A stretch of DNA of 64,000 nt from positions 3,038,001 through 3,102,000 of the forward strand of contig NZ_CP139976.1 in assembly GCF_034424625.1 (NCBI RefSeq), in the 5' to 3' direction. The position numbers and the translations under genes are program-made. The DNA is from Janthinobacterium lividum. GTDB taxonomy: Bacteria; Pseudomonadota; Gammaproteobacteria; Burkholderiales; Burkholderiaceae_D. Below, in pieces: positions 18,239 to 25,897 of this stretch (positions are counted from its first letter, which is position 1; each line of letters opens with the position of its first letter). The notes beneath the pieces are model-generated. The model made no database searches and was not told where the DNA came from. It was given only the letters and a program-made list of their open reading frames with translations.

Positions 18239-18778
18239 CTACGCGCCGGGCCAGTCGATCAACAGCGGTTGCGGCATCCACGGGTGCCGGATGGCAGCCA
18301 GGTTCCACGGCAAACGGCTCAGCAGTACATCGAAGGGATTGCGCGCGACAGCCAGCGTGCATTTCCCGTCGCCTTTTTGCAGTCGGCCTTCGCGCTGCAG
18401 AAAGACCTGGCGCAATCCCTCGGGCGAGGTTTGTCCCACCGCTGGCCAATGGCGCATCACGGCGGCCAGCACTTGTTCGCACAGGGCCCGTTCTTCTTCG
18501 CCGAGGTCGACGGGTGGAGCAGGGAAGTCCGGTTCCAGGCCGCACAGCAGCTTGTTCAGCAGCAATTGCTGCTCCGGTGCATCGCTCCTGCCATCGACCA
18601 GGTATTGCAGCAAGTGAACGGCGTGCGCGCCGTGTTCGCCGCGCAGCTGCGGCCTGCCATCGCCGCCAGTGGCGAGCAAGTCCAGCCGCTGGAACATTGC
18701 TGGCAGGAACGGGTGGAGCAGCACCAGGCCGGCGTTCCTGATGCCGGCGATGTCAGGCGAATTTGCAGCGTCGTCCAT
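18239..18778 (-). CDS. Free-standing C-terminal domain of a contractile injection system tape-measure protein
   Basis: A 179-aa protein that matches, almost end to end, the conserved C-terminal region of the CIS tape-measure family found in extracellular contractile injection systems. Matching blocks: NAGLVLLHPFLPAMFQRL (15-32), AVHLLQYLVDG (53-63), EQQLLLNKLLCGL (69-81), TSPEGLRQVFLQREGRL (117-133), and the closing DVLLSRLPWN...HPWMPQPLLIDW (150-176). The long coiled-coil body that sets tube length in true tape measures is absent. The start at 18778 is chosen over an upstream ATG that would overlap the Hcp gene. Third gene of a three-gene cassette, 16 bases after Hcp. Family match is by recall; function of the short form is unknown. 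Confidence 0.78.
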   Translation of the reverse strand: MDDAANSPDIAGIRNAGLVLLHPFLPAMFQRLDLLATGGDGRPQLRGEHGAHAVHLLQYLVDGRSDAPEQQLLLNKLLCGLEPDFPAPPVDLGEEERALCEQVLAAVMRHWPAVGQTSPEGLRQVFLQREGRLQKGDGKCTLAVARNPFDVLLSRLPWNLAAIRHPWMPQPLLIDWPGA

Positions 18779-18794
18779 GCGTTTATCCCGTCTG

Positions 18795-19364
18795 TTACGC
18801 TGTAAACGCCCCAATAGGGCGGTTGCGCGCCAGGCTCCAGCCTGTCGTGTACTGGGTACCGGGCTGGCCATCCGCCTGCTGCACGCTGTGGCTCCAGAGT
18901 ATTTCCGTAAAGCTCAGCTTGAACTGCTCGGTGGGCATGTCGTCGGGATGGGTTTGCAGCTGGATTTCGCTGATCAGGGCGTCGCGCAGGGCAATGGTGA
19001 TGATGTTGGCCGTCTTGCCGCTCGAATAACGGGCGATGTACAGCCTGGTCGGCTGGGCCGCACCCCTGCCCAGTGGCTCGGCGCGCAGGCACAGTTCATA
19101 CAGCTTGATGGACGTCTGGTCGACATATTTGACGCAGGTAAATTCCGTGATCACGGGCCGCCCGGACGTGCGCGCCGAATTGCTGACGTCCGTCGTCACC
19201 TGCTGTTTCATGCCCTGGTGCAGCGAGACCAGCTCGATGCACGGGCCCAGGTCCTGCAGGGCGCCGGCATCGCGCCAGATGGCGTCGATGCCGGCGCTGC
19301 CACCGTCCGGCGTCTTGCCGAACACGAGTTCCGGGTTGCCGGGTTCCAGCAAGATCAAATCCAT
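18795..19364 (-). CDS. Hcp-family (type VI secretion tube-like) protein
   Basis: A 189-aa protein with the Hcp beta-barrel pattern. It has CIELVSLHQGMKQQV (42-56), where Hcp proteins carry a similar strand and turn, then ITEFTCVKYVDQTSIKLYEL (72-91), equivalent to the Hcp phrase on ion or partner contact, then IITIALRDALISEIQL (121-136) and EQFKLSFTEILWSH (146-159). A C-terminal tail of about 30 residues (SVQQADGQPG onward) is longer than in plain Hcp. Hcp normally forms the hexameric inner tube of type VI secretion. No sheath, baseplate or ClpV gene lies in the window. It sits between a DUF6150-like gene and a tape-measure-domain gene. Confidence 0.8.
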   Translation of the reverse strand: MDLILLEPGNPELVFGKTPDGGSAGIDAIWRDAGALQDLGPCIELVSLHQGMKQQVTTDVSNSARTSGRPVITEFTCVKYVDQTSIKLYELCLRAEPLGRGAAQPTRLYIARYSSGKTANIITIALRDALISEIQLQTHPDDMPTEQFKLSFTEILWSHSVQQADGQPGTQYTTGWSLARNRPIGAFTA

Positions 19365-19406
19365 GGCGATGCTTCCTTCAAGTCAGTGTACACGGGCCTT
19401 CATGCG

Positions 19407-19691
19407 CTACAGGTGGATATTGCGCGGGCGTCGCCCTTGCCAACCCTCCTCGCCGTCGTCGTCGACAAGACAGACTTTTACCTGCGCCGTATTCGGTGAC
19501 GTGAAGCGCACGATGACGGTGGCGCTCTGGCGGTCATGGGTGATGTACCACAGGGCGTCGCCTTGCGCCTGGCCGATGCTGTCCACGCGGCGCACCAGCA
19601 GGTCAGCCTGGCTGCGTTCCACCAGTGCCACGCTCAGCTGCGCTTCCTCCAACTTTGTTGTCTGATACACGATTGCCACGGTCCGCTCCAT
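19407..19691 (-). CDS. Small DUF6150-like protein, first gene of Hcp/tape-measure cassette
   Basis: A 94-aa cytoplasmic-looking protein built of repeated short beta units of the form Ala-x-Leu-x-Val-x-x-Val: EAQLSVALV, QADLLVRRV, GDALWYITHD, TVIVRFTS, AQVKVCLVDDD, then GW. This spacing, including the central LWY and the closing Gly-Trp, resembles the DUF6150 family; I rate that match as moderate. The ATG at 19691 has an upstream purine-rich AGGAAAA. The Hcp-like gene follows after 42 bases, so the three genes are probably one transcript. It could be a chaperone, adaptor or cap-like piece; function is not known. Confidence 0.65.
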   Translation of the reverse strand: MERTVAIVYQTTKLEEAQLSVALVERSQADLLVRRVDSIGQAQGDALWYITHDRQSATVIVRFTSPNTAQVKVCLVDDDGEEGWQGRRPRNIHL

Positions 19692-19713
19692 GTTGTTGAT
19701 TTTCCTGCCAAAG

Positions 19714-19719
19714 ACTATA
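19714..19719 (-). promoter_or_regulatory. Possible -10 box for the Hcp/tape-measure cassette
   Basis: On the minus strand TATAGT lies 23 bases before the first ATG of the cassette (19691), in an AT-rich stretch unlike the surrounding coding DNA. A matching -35 at standard spacing is not convincing, so this is only a candidate promoter element. Confidence 0.3.
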
Positions 19720-19873
19720 CACCGAAAAAGTTGCCTAAACACAACCATAAATCGAGCCGAAATAACTTTTTTTGTGCCACTGCATCCAAACGCCGGCACG
19801 GCGCGTAGTAAAGGGGTGCGCTCACCGCAACGGCGGCACGAGCGGCACTTCCACTCTTTCAGGGGCCACGATC

Positions 19874-21520
19874 ATGCCGATATTACCGACCTTGCCATTT
19901 GCCAAGCTGCTGCTTGTTTCCGCCGTCGCCATGTCGCTCGCCGCTTGCGGCGGCGATGACCATGATGATGTCGTCGTCACGCCACCGCCGCCCGTGGTGG
20001 TGGCCGGCGATGTCTTCGTGCTCACCGCCAGCAACAAGCTGCTGTCGTTCGACCGCGCCACGCCAGCCACCATCCGCACCACGGCCACCGTGACGGGCTT
20101 GCAGGCCGGCGAAAACCTGCTGGGCATCGATGTCCGTCCCGCCGATGGCCAGCTGTATGGCGTCGGCAGCACGGGGCGCATCTACACCCTGAATGGCGTG
20201 ACGGGCGCCGCCACCGTGAAAGCCACCTTGTCGGCCGATGCGGGCGACACCACGGCGCCGTACACGGCGCTGGCCGGCACGGAATTCGGCGTCGATTTCA
20301 ATCCGGTGGCCGACCGCCTGCGCATCGTCAGCAACACGGGGCAAAGCCTGCGCATCAATGTCGATACGGGCGCGACCACGACGGATGGCAGCATCAACGG
20401 CGGCGTGGCCAGCACCGCCATCACGGCCGCCGCCTATACCAACAGCTTCGCCGGCACGGCCAGTACCACTTTATTTGTCATCGACGCTGCCAACGCCACC
20501 CTGTACACGCAAAATCCGCCCAACAACGGCACCCTGGCCAGTGCCGTGCCGCTGGGCGTGGCGGCCACCGGCGTGGCCGGTTTCGACATCGATGCGCGCA
20601 CGAATACGGGCTACGCCGTCATGACGGTGGCCGGCGTGCGCAACCTGTACACCCTGAACCTGGCGGCGACCACCGCCCCGGCGGCCCTGGTGGCGGCCAT
20701 CGGCGTGACGGAAGAATTGCGCGGCATCGCCTTGAAAGCGCCGGCCGCGCCCATCTCCTATGGCTTGACGGACGACGCCCGTATCGTCACCTTCAAGACG
20801 GCCACGCCGAACACGCTGGACGCCAACGTAGCCGTCACGGGCCTGGCGGCGGGCGAACGCCTGCTGGGTTTTGACATCCGTCCCAAGGATGGCCTGCTGT
20901 ACGGCATCTCCTCGGCGGGGCGCATCGTCACCATCGATCCGGCCACTGGCGCGGCCACGGTCAAGGCGACGCTGGCCGCCGATGCGGCGGACGCCAGCGC
21001 GCCCTACACGGCCATCGCCGGCACAGCCTTTGGCGTCGATTTCAATCCCGTCGCCGACCGTCTGCGCGTGATCGGCAGCACGGGGCAAAGCTTGCGCATC
21101 AATGTCGACACGGGCGCCACCACCACCGATGGCGCCGTCAACCGGGCAGGCGCGACGCCGGTGGTCACGGCGGCGGCCTACAGCAACAGCTTTGCCGGCA
21201 CGACGGCCACCATGCTGTTCGATATCGACACAGCCAGCGCCAGTCTCGCCCTGCAAAATCCGCCAAATGACGGTACCCTCGTCAATGTGGGGCTGCTGGG
21301 CGTGGCTGCGGCGGGCGACGTGGGCTTCGATATCGCGGGCGGCGCCAACGGCCTGGCGCTGGCGGCCCTGCGCACTGCCGCCACGGGTCCGAGCTCCCTG
21401 TACCGCATCGACCTGGCGACAGGCGCGGCAGTGCTGAGCGGCGGCGCGGCCACTCCGGCGGCGTCCGTCATCGGCAACGGCACGGTGGGACTGGTGGATA
21501 TCGCCATCGCGCTCAAGTAA
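19874..21520 (+). CDS. DUF4394 lipoprotein with two tandem domains
   Basis: A 548-aa exported lipoprotein: the signal peptide ends in the lipobox LAAC, followed by GGDDHDD. After a short proline-rich linker come two homologous copies of the DUF4394 domain, about residues 45-285 and 295-545. Both contain near-identical phrases (FGVDFNPVADRLR, then NTGQSLRIN or STGQSLRIN, then VDTGATTTDG). The repeats suggest a beta-propeller-like fold; the role of DUF4394 is not known. The start at 19874 is chosen because the signal peptide begins there. The gene is followed at once by a nested palindrome that separates it from arsB. Confidence 0.85.
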   Translation: MPILPTLPFAKLLLVSAVAMSLAACGGDDHDDVVVTPPPPVVVAGDVFVLTASNKLLSFDRATPATIRTTATVTGLQAGENLLGIDVRPADGQLYGVGSTGRIYTLNGVTGAATVKATLSADAGDTTAPYTALAGTEFGVDFNPVADRLRIVSNTGQSLRINVDTGATTTDGSINGGVASTAITAAAYTNSFAGTASTTLFVIDAANATLYTQNPPNNGTLASAVPLGVAATGVAGFDIDARTNTGYAVMTVAGVRNLYTLNLAATTAPAALVAAIGVTEELRGIALKAPAAPISYGLTDDARIVTFKTATPNTLDANVAVTGLAAGERLLGFDIRPKDGLLYGISSAGRIVTIDPATGAATVKATLAADAADASAPYTAIAGTAFGVDFNPVADRLRVIGSTGQSLRINVDTGATTTDGAVNRAGATPVVTAAAYSNSFAGTTATMLFDIDTASASLALQNPPNDGTLVNVGLLGVAAAGDVGFDIAGGANGLALAALRTAATGPSSLYRIDLATGAAVLSGGAATPAASVIGNGTVGLVDIAIALK

Positions 21521-21524
21521 GAAA

Positions 21525-21601
21525 ATGCGCCGCAGCTTTGCTTTGATTCAATAATTCCAGTATTATGGAAATATTGTTGACATACGCAGGCTGCGGCGCA
21601 T
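21525..21601. repeat. Concentric nested palindrome between DUF4394 gene and arsB
   Basis: A perfect 12-bp inverted repeat (atgcgccgcagc at 21525-21536, gctgcggcgcat at 21590-21601) encloses a second, 28-base quasi-palindrome, caata-a-ttcc...ggaa-a-tattg (21549-21576). Both share the same centre to within half a base. The right outer arm ends just before the arsB start region. A TTGACA lies at 21577-21582. It could be an operator with looped repression, a terminator or attenuator, or a tiny terminal-repeat element; no target duplication is seen. Confidence 0.7.
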
Positions 21602-21638
21602 GGTGCCCGCGACGCCGCATCGAACGGAACCTCACCGC

Positions 21639-22919
21639 ATGCTCACCGCTTTCCTGATCTTTTTCGCCACCTTAATCCTCGTCATCTGGCAGCCGCGCGG
21701 CCTGGGCATCGGCTGGAGCGCCGTCATCGGCGCCTGTGTCGCCTTGCTGGCCGGCGTGATCCACTGGGGCGACATCCCCGTCGTCTGGCATATCGTGTGG
21801 AACGCCACCGGCACCTTCATCGCCGTGATCATCATCAGCCTGCTGCTGGACGCGGCCGGCTTCTTCGAATGGGCCGCGCTACACGTGGCGCGCTGGGGCG
21901 GGGGCAGCGGACGAAAACTGTTCGTGCTGCTGGTCTTGCTGGGCGCGCTCGTTTCCGCCGTGTTCGCCAATGACGGCGCCGCGCTGATCCTGACGCCCAT
22001 CGTCATCGCCATGCTGCGGGCGCTGAAGTTTTCCGCCAAGGCCACGCTGGCCTACGTGATGGCGGCCGGTTTCATCGCCGACACGGCCAGCCTGCCGCTG
22101 GTGGTGTCGAACCTGGTGAACATCGTCTCGGCCGATTTCTTCAAGATCGGCTTTGCCGAATATGCGTCCGTGATGGTGCCCGTCAACGTCGTCGCCGTGG
22201 CCGCCACCCTGGGGGCCTTGCTGCTCTTTTTTCACCGGGATATTCCCCGCGACTATGCAGTGGCGCAGCTGAAGCGCCCGGACGCCGCCATCCGCGACCT
22301 GGGCACCTTCCGCGCCGGCTGGCTGGTGCTGGCGCTGCTGCTGGTGGGATTCTTCTCGCAAGAACACCTGGGAGTGCCCATCAGCCTGATCGCCGCCGTG
22401 GGCGCCGCGCTGTTACTGGGCGTGGCCGGCAAGGGCCACGTGATTTCCACGCGCCACGTGCTGCGCCATGCGCCGTGGCACATCGTCGTCTTTTCGCTGG
22501 GCATGTACCTGGTCGTGTACGGCTTGCGCAATGCGGGTTTGACGGCTTACCTGACGGACATGCTGAACCACTTTGCGCAGTACGGCGTGTGGGGCGCGGC
22601 CATGGGCACGGGCGTGCTGACGGCCTTGCTGTCGTCCGTGATGAACAATCTGCCGACGGTGCTCGTCGGCGCGCTGGCCATCGACCCGACGACGGCGCAG
22701 GGGGCCGTGCGCGAGGCGATGATCTACGCGAACGTCATCGGCAGCGACCTGGGCCCGAAGATCACGCCTATCGGCAGCCTGGCCACCTTGCTGTGGTTGC
22801 ATGTGCTCGACAGCAAGAACATCCACATTTCCTGGGGATACTATTTCCGCGTCGGCATCGTGCTGACCGTGCCCGTGCTGCTGGTGACCCTGGCCGCGCT
22901 GGCGCTGCGCCTGGGGTGA
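21639..22919 (+). CDS. arsB: Arsenite efflux permease ArsB
   Basis: A 426-aa inner-membrane arsenite/antimonite exporter of the ArsB/NhaD superfamily, the length of E. coli ArsB (429 aa). It has about twelve membrane spans and conserved phrases [46 protein letters not shown] and [22 protein letters not shown]. The start at 21639 ([12 protein letters not shown]) is preferred; an in-frame start at 21600 would add 13 residues and lie inside the palindrome. No arsR, arsC or arsH adjoins it, which is unusual because ars genes normally travel together; the nested palindrome upstream may carry its control. Confidence 0.93.
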   Translation: MLTAFLIFFATLILVIWQPRGLGIGWSAVIGACVALLAGVIHWGDIPVVWHIVWNATGTFIAVIIISLLLDAAGFFEWAALHVARWGGGSGRKLFVLLVLLGALVSAVFANDGAALILTPIVIAMLRALKFSAKATLAYVMAAGFIADTASLPLVVSNLVNIVSADFFKIGFAEYASVMVPVNVVAVAATLGALLLFFHRDIPRDYAVAQLKRPDAAIRDLGTFRAGWLVLALLLVGFFSQEHLGVPISLIAAVGAALLLGVAGKGHVISTRHVLRHAPWHIVVFSLGMYLVVYGLRNAGLTAYLTDMLNHFAQYGVWGAAMGTGVLTALLSSVMNNLPTVLVGALAIDPTTAQGAVREAMIYANVIGSDLGPKITPIGSLATLLWLHVLDSKNIHISWGYYFRVGIVLTVPVLLVTLAALALRLG

Positions 22920-22940
22920 TGTCAGAGGGGAAGATAGTTT

Positions 22941-22957
22941 ACTAGACGACCGGTCAG
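22941..22957. promoter_or_regulatory. NemR operator in the nemR promoter
   Basis: The 17-base sequence actagacgaccggtcag contains the palindromic core gaccggtc and occurs again, identical, at 23591-23607 ahead of nemA. It overlaps the -35 and spacer region of a promoter whose -10 is TATACT (22967-22972). This is where a TetR-type repressor would block its own transcription. Confidence 0.8.
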
Positions 22958-22966
22958 ATTTTTTGC

Positions 22967-22972
22967 TATACT
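22967..22972 (+). promoter_or_regulatory. -10 box of nemR (possibly leaderless transcript)
   Basis: TATACT lies so close to the nemR ATG (22979) that transcription would begin at or next to the A of the start codon. No Shine-Dalgarno sequence precedes that ATG, which fits a leaderless message. Confidence 0.5.
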
Positions 22973-22978
22973 GGCTGC

Positions 22979-23572
22979 ATGAGCAAAAAATCTTCCGCCG
23001 ACATGCGCCAGCACCTGATCGACATCGCCAAGGCTTTGATGGCCGAGAAGGGCTATACGGCCGTGGGCCTGGCCGAACTGGTGGCGGCGGCCGGCGTGCC
23101 GAAGGGTTCCTTCTACTATTACTTCAAGTCGAAGGAAGAGTTTGGCCAAGCCTTGCTCGATGACTATTTCACCACCTATCTGCAGACGGTCGACGCCTTG
23201 CTGGCGGGGCCTGGCAATGCCCGCGAGCGTTTGCTGGCCTATTTTGACTACTGGCGCGCGACGCAGGCCAGCAGCGCGCCGGAAGGCAAGTGCCTGGTGG
23301 TCAAGCTGGGCGCTGAAGTGTGCGACTTGTCCGTGGACATGGGCGTCGTGCTGCAGCACGGTACGGGCGCCATCCTGGACCGCCTGACGCAGTGCGTGGA
23401 AGCGGGCCATCTCGACGGTTCCTTGGCGGCGGCGACGACGCCGGCGCCGCCGCGCGTGCTGGCCGAATCCCTTTACCAGTTGTGGCTGGGCGCGTCCCTG
23501 ATGGTCAAGGTGGCCAGGAGCGGCGGACCGTTCGACGCTGCCATGGCGACCACGCAACGGCTGCTGTCGTAG
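22979..23572 (+). CDS. nemR: NemR-like TetR repressor of the OYE gene
   Basis: A 197-aa TetR-family repressor strongly resembling E. coli NemR. The DNA-binding domain (about 1-55) includes LAELVAAAGVPKGSFYYYFKSK. The region KCLVVKLGAEVCDLSVDM aligns with the NemR segment that holds its redox-sensing cysteine: Cys105 here matches NemR Cys106. LWLGASLMVKVARS supplies Lys177, matching the lysine (175) that pairs with it. NemR senses electrophiles and reactive chlorine species and derepresses nemA. Identical operators precede this gene and nemA, 77 bases downstream, supporting autoregulation and shared control. Confidence 0.9.
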   Translation: MSKKSSADMRQHLIDIAKALMAEKGYTAVGLAELVAAAGVPKGSFYYYFKSKEEFGQALLDDYFTTYLQTVDALLAGPGNARERLLAYFDYWRATQASSAPEGKCLVVKLGAEVCDLSVDMGVVLQHGTGAILDRLTQCVEAGHLDGSLAAATTPAPPRVLAESLYQLWLGASLMVKVARSGGPFDAAMATTQRLLS

Positions 23573-23590
23573 CCGTTTTTTTGACTATTA

Positions 23591-23607
23591 ACTAGACGAC
23601 CGGTCAG
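23591..23607. promoter_or_regulatory. NemR operator in the nemA promoter
   Basis: Exact 17-base copy of the operator at 22941-22957 (actagacgaccggtcag), placed 42 bases before the nemA start. The shared site shows that both genes answer to the same repressor. Confidence 0.8.
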
Positions 23608-23648
23608 TTATTTCCGGTTTTTTTCTGACTTAACATGAAAGCAATACG

Positions 23649-24749
23649 ATGACCGAACAGCATGAAAGCGATTTATTTTCCCCGGTCGATCTGGGCGCGC
23701 TGGCCCTGGCCAACCGCATCGTCATGGCGCCGCTCACGCGCAGCCGCATGGGCGACGATGGCGTGCCGAACGCCTTGCACGCCGAGTATTACGCCCAGCG
23801 CGCCAGCGCCGGCCTGATCATCAGCGAAGCGACGAATATTTCGGCCCAGGGCCGCGGCTATGCTCTGACACCGGGGATATGGACGGACGAGCAGGTGGCC
23901 GGCTGGAAGCTGGTCACCGATGCCGTGCATGCGGCCGGCGGCAAGATCGTTTGCCAGCTGTGGCATGTGGGACGGTTTTCGCATGCCAGCCTGCAGCCCG
24001 ATGGCGCCGCGCCCGTCGCGCCATCGGCCATCCGGGCCGAGGGCAGCACCTACACCGCCAGCGGCATGCAGCCCGTGTCCATGCCGCGCGCGCTGGCAAC
24101 GGGGGAAATCGCCGGGGTCGTCGCGCAGTATGCGCATGCGGCCGCATGCGCGCTGCGCGCCGGTTTCGATGGCGTCGAAGTGCATTCGGCCAACAGCTAC
24201 CTGCTCGACCAGTTCTTGCGGGACTCGACCAACCGGCGCACGGACGCTTATGGCGGCAGCATCGAAAACCGCGCGCGGCTGACGCTCGAAGTAACGCACG
24301 CCGTGGTGAACGTGTGGGGCGCGGCGCGGGTCGGCATCCGCCTGTCTCCCGTCACGCCCGACGCGGGCAACACGCCGGTCGACAGCGACGTGATGGCCAC
24401 CTATGGCTACCTGATCGAACAGTTGAACCGGCATGGACTGGCGTACCTGCACTTCGTCGAGGGCGCCACGGCCACCTCGCGCGATGTGCCCGATGGCGTC
24501 GACCTCGATGCGCTGCGGGCGCTGTTCAACGGCCCCTACATCGGCAACAACCACTATGACCTGCCGCTGGCGCAGGCGCGCCGCGCGCAAGGCAAGGTCG
24601 ATGCGGTGGCGTTTGGCCGTCCCTTCATCGCCAACCCGGATCTGGTGGCGCGACTGCGCCATGGCGTGGCGCTGGCCGTGGCGCCGCGCGAGGCGTATTA
24701 CGGCGGTGGCGCCAACGGCTACACCGACTGGCCCGCCAGCCAGTTCTGA
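23649..24749 (+). CDS. nemA: Old-yellow-enzyme alkene reductase (N-ethylmaleimide reductase)
   Basis: A 366-aa FMN-dependent ene-reductase (TIM barrel) that uses NADPH to reduce activated double bonds in maleimides, enones, quinones and nitro-esters. Family signatures: LANRIVMAPLTRSRM near residue 20, CQLWHVGRFSH near 100, and GFDGVEVHSANSYLLDQFL holding the substrate-binding His and Asn, followed by YGGSIENR. The C terminus has GNNHYDLP and FGRPFIANPDL for the flavin phosphate. It sits directly after nemR with the repressor operator in its promoter, so it is expected to be induced by electrophiles. Confidence 0.95.
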   Translation: MTEQHESDLFSPVDLGALALANRIVMAPLTRSRMGDDGVPNALHAEYYAQRASAGLIISEATNISAQGRGYALTPGIWTDEQVAGWKLVTDAVHAAGGKIVCQLWHVGRFSHASLQPDGAAPVAPSAIRAEGSTYTASGMQPVSMPRALATGEIAGVVAQYAHAAACALRAGFDGVEVHSANSYLLDQFLRDSTNRRTDAYGGSIENRARLTLEVTHAVVNVWGAARVGIRLSPVTPDAGNTPVDSDVMATYGYLIEQLNRHGLAYLHFVEGATATSRDVPDGVDLDALRALFNGPYIGNNHYDLPLAQARRAQGKVDAVAFGRPFIANPDLVARLRHGVALAVAPREAYYGGGANGYTDWPASQF

Positions 24750-24779
24750 TTTCTTTTTTACCCACCCAAGGAGCGCAAC

Positions 24780-25163
24780 ATGAACAACACCACGTATGTG
24801 CAGGATTACCAGGCGATTGTCGCCGTGCTGAATCAATACAATGCGGGCGGCGCACAGGCCGACAGCAGCATCATGCGTCCGGCTTTCAGCAGCCAGGCCA
24901 CCATTTTCGGCGTCGATGGCGGCGATAAACTGACGGGCGGGCCCATCGAAGGCCTGTTCGAGATCATCGACAGCGCCTTCCGGCCATCGCCGCAGGCGAA
25001 GGCGGCCATCGTGCGCGTCGACATCGTGGGCACGGCGGCCAGCGCGCGCGTCGATACGGACGATATCTCGGGTTTCCGCTTTACCGACTTTTTCAATTTG
25101 CTCAAGGTGCAGGGCGAGTGGACCATCGTCAGCAAGATCTATCACACGCACGCGGGCGCCTGA
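24780..25163 (+). CDS. NTF2-like (SnoaL/lumazine-binding type) protein
   Basis: A 127-aa small alpha+beta-cone protein of the nuclear-transport-factor-2-like superfamily. It has the opening helix (YQAIVAVLNQYNAGGAQADS), a central sheet (QATIFGVDGGDKLTG) and the closing strand pair EWTIVSKIYHTH. Relatives include ketosteroid isomerase-like enzymes and ligand-binding proteins; no definite active site can be read. It lies 30 bases after nemA with a good AGGAG site and may be co-transcribed with it, which would suggest a role in handling reactive compounds (inference). Confidence 0.8.
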   Translation: MNNTTYVQDYQAIVAVLNQYNAGGAQADSSIMRPAFSSQATIFGVDGGDKLTGGPIEGLFEIIDSAFRPSPQAKAAIVRVDIVGTAASARVDTDDISGFRFTDFFNLLKVQGEWTIVSKIYHTHAGA

Positions 25164-25221
25164 TGCACTGGCTGGGCGCCCGATGCTGTATCGTGTGGCG
25201 TCCAGCATGCGGGGAGAAGCA

Positions 25222-25851
25222 ATGAAACTGATACTGATAGGTGCCACTGGCCTGGTGGGCCGCGAAGTGCTGCGCCTGGCGCTGAGTGATGCGCGCGTCA
25301 CGGCCATCGTCGCGCCCGTGCGCAAAGCCTTGCCGGCGCATCCCAAGCTGGACGCGCCCCTTGTCGATTTCGACCGCTTGCCGACGGATGCGCCCTGGTG
25401 GCAGGCGGACGCCGTCATCTGTACCCTGGGCACGACCATGAAGGTGGCGGGCACGCGGCAGGCGTTCCGGCGGGTCGACCATGACTATCCGCTGGCTGCG
25501 GCGCGTCTGGCGCTGGCGGCCGGTACGCCCACGTATGCGCTCAATTCCGCCGCCGGCGCCGACGCGGCCTCGCGTTTCTTCTACAACCGCGTCAAGGGCG
25601 AGCTGGAACGCGACCTGGAAGTGCTGGGTTTCAGATCGCTCACGCACGTGCGGCCGGGCCTGATCGGCGGCGAACGCGATGAGGCGCGGGCGGGCGAGGG
25701 CGCCGCCTTGCGCATCCTGCGCGTGCTGGCTCCGGTGCTGCCGCGCCGCTGGCGCATCAATCCCGCGCCGCGCATCGCCAGCGCCTTGCTGGAAGCGGCG
25801 ATTGTCGCCGCGCCGGGCGTGCACATGGTGACGTCCGAGCACCTTTTGTGA
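25222..25851 (+). CDS. NAD(P)-binding Rossmann-fold oxidoreductase (atypical SDR)
   Basis: A 209-aa protein of the NAD(P)H-binding, YwnB/HTATIP2-like group. The glycine-rich loop LIGATGLVGREVL opens the Rossmann fold, ICTLGTTMK follows the fourth strand, and YNRVKGELERDLE carries the Tyr-x-x-x-Lys pair near residue 125. The start at 25222 has GGGGAGAAG upstream; an earlier ATG at 25183 is rejected because it adds residues before the first strand. Substrate unknown. It is close to the NTF2-like gene and may be in the same transcript. Confidence 0.82.
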   Translation: MKLILIGATGLVGREVLRLALSDARVTAIVAPVRKALPAHPKLDAPLVDFDRLPTDAPWWQADAVICTLGTTMKVAGTRQAFRRVDHDYPLAAARLALAAGTPTYALNSAAGADAASRFFYNRVKGELERDLEVLGFRSLTHVRPGLIGGERDEARAGEGAALRILRVLAPVLPRRWRINPAPRIASALLEAAIVAAPGVHMVTSEHLL

Positions 25852-25897
25852 ACGCGCCCCCGTATAATTCTCGTTCATCTACTTGCGAGTACAGACA

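Noticed and set aside
18239..19691. A complete type VI secretion or phage-tail cluster
   Set aside because: Only Hcp-like and tape-measure-domain genes are present; sheath, baseplate, ClpV, VgrG and spike genes are absent from the window.
23673..25454. A 593-codon minus-strand frame opposite nemA and its followers
   Set aside because: It crosses several real genes and gaps and has no domain; GC codon bias explains its openness.
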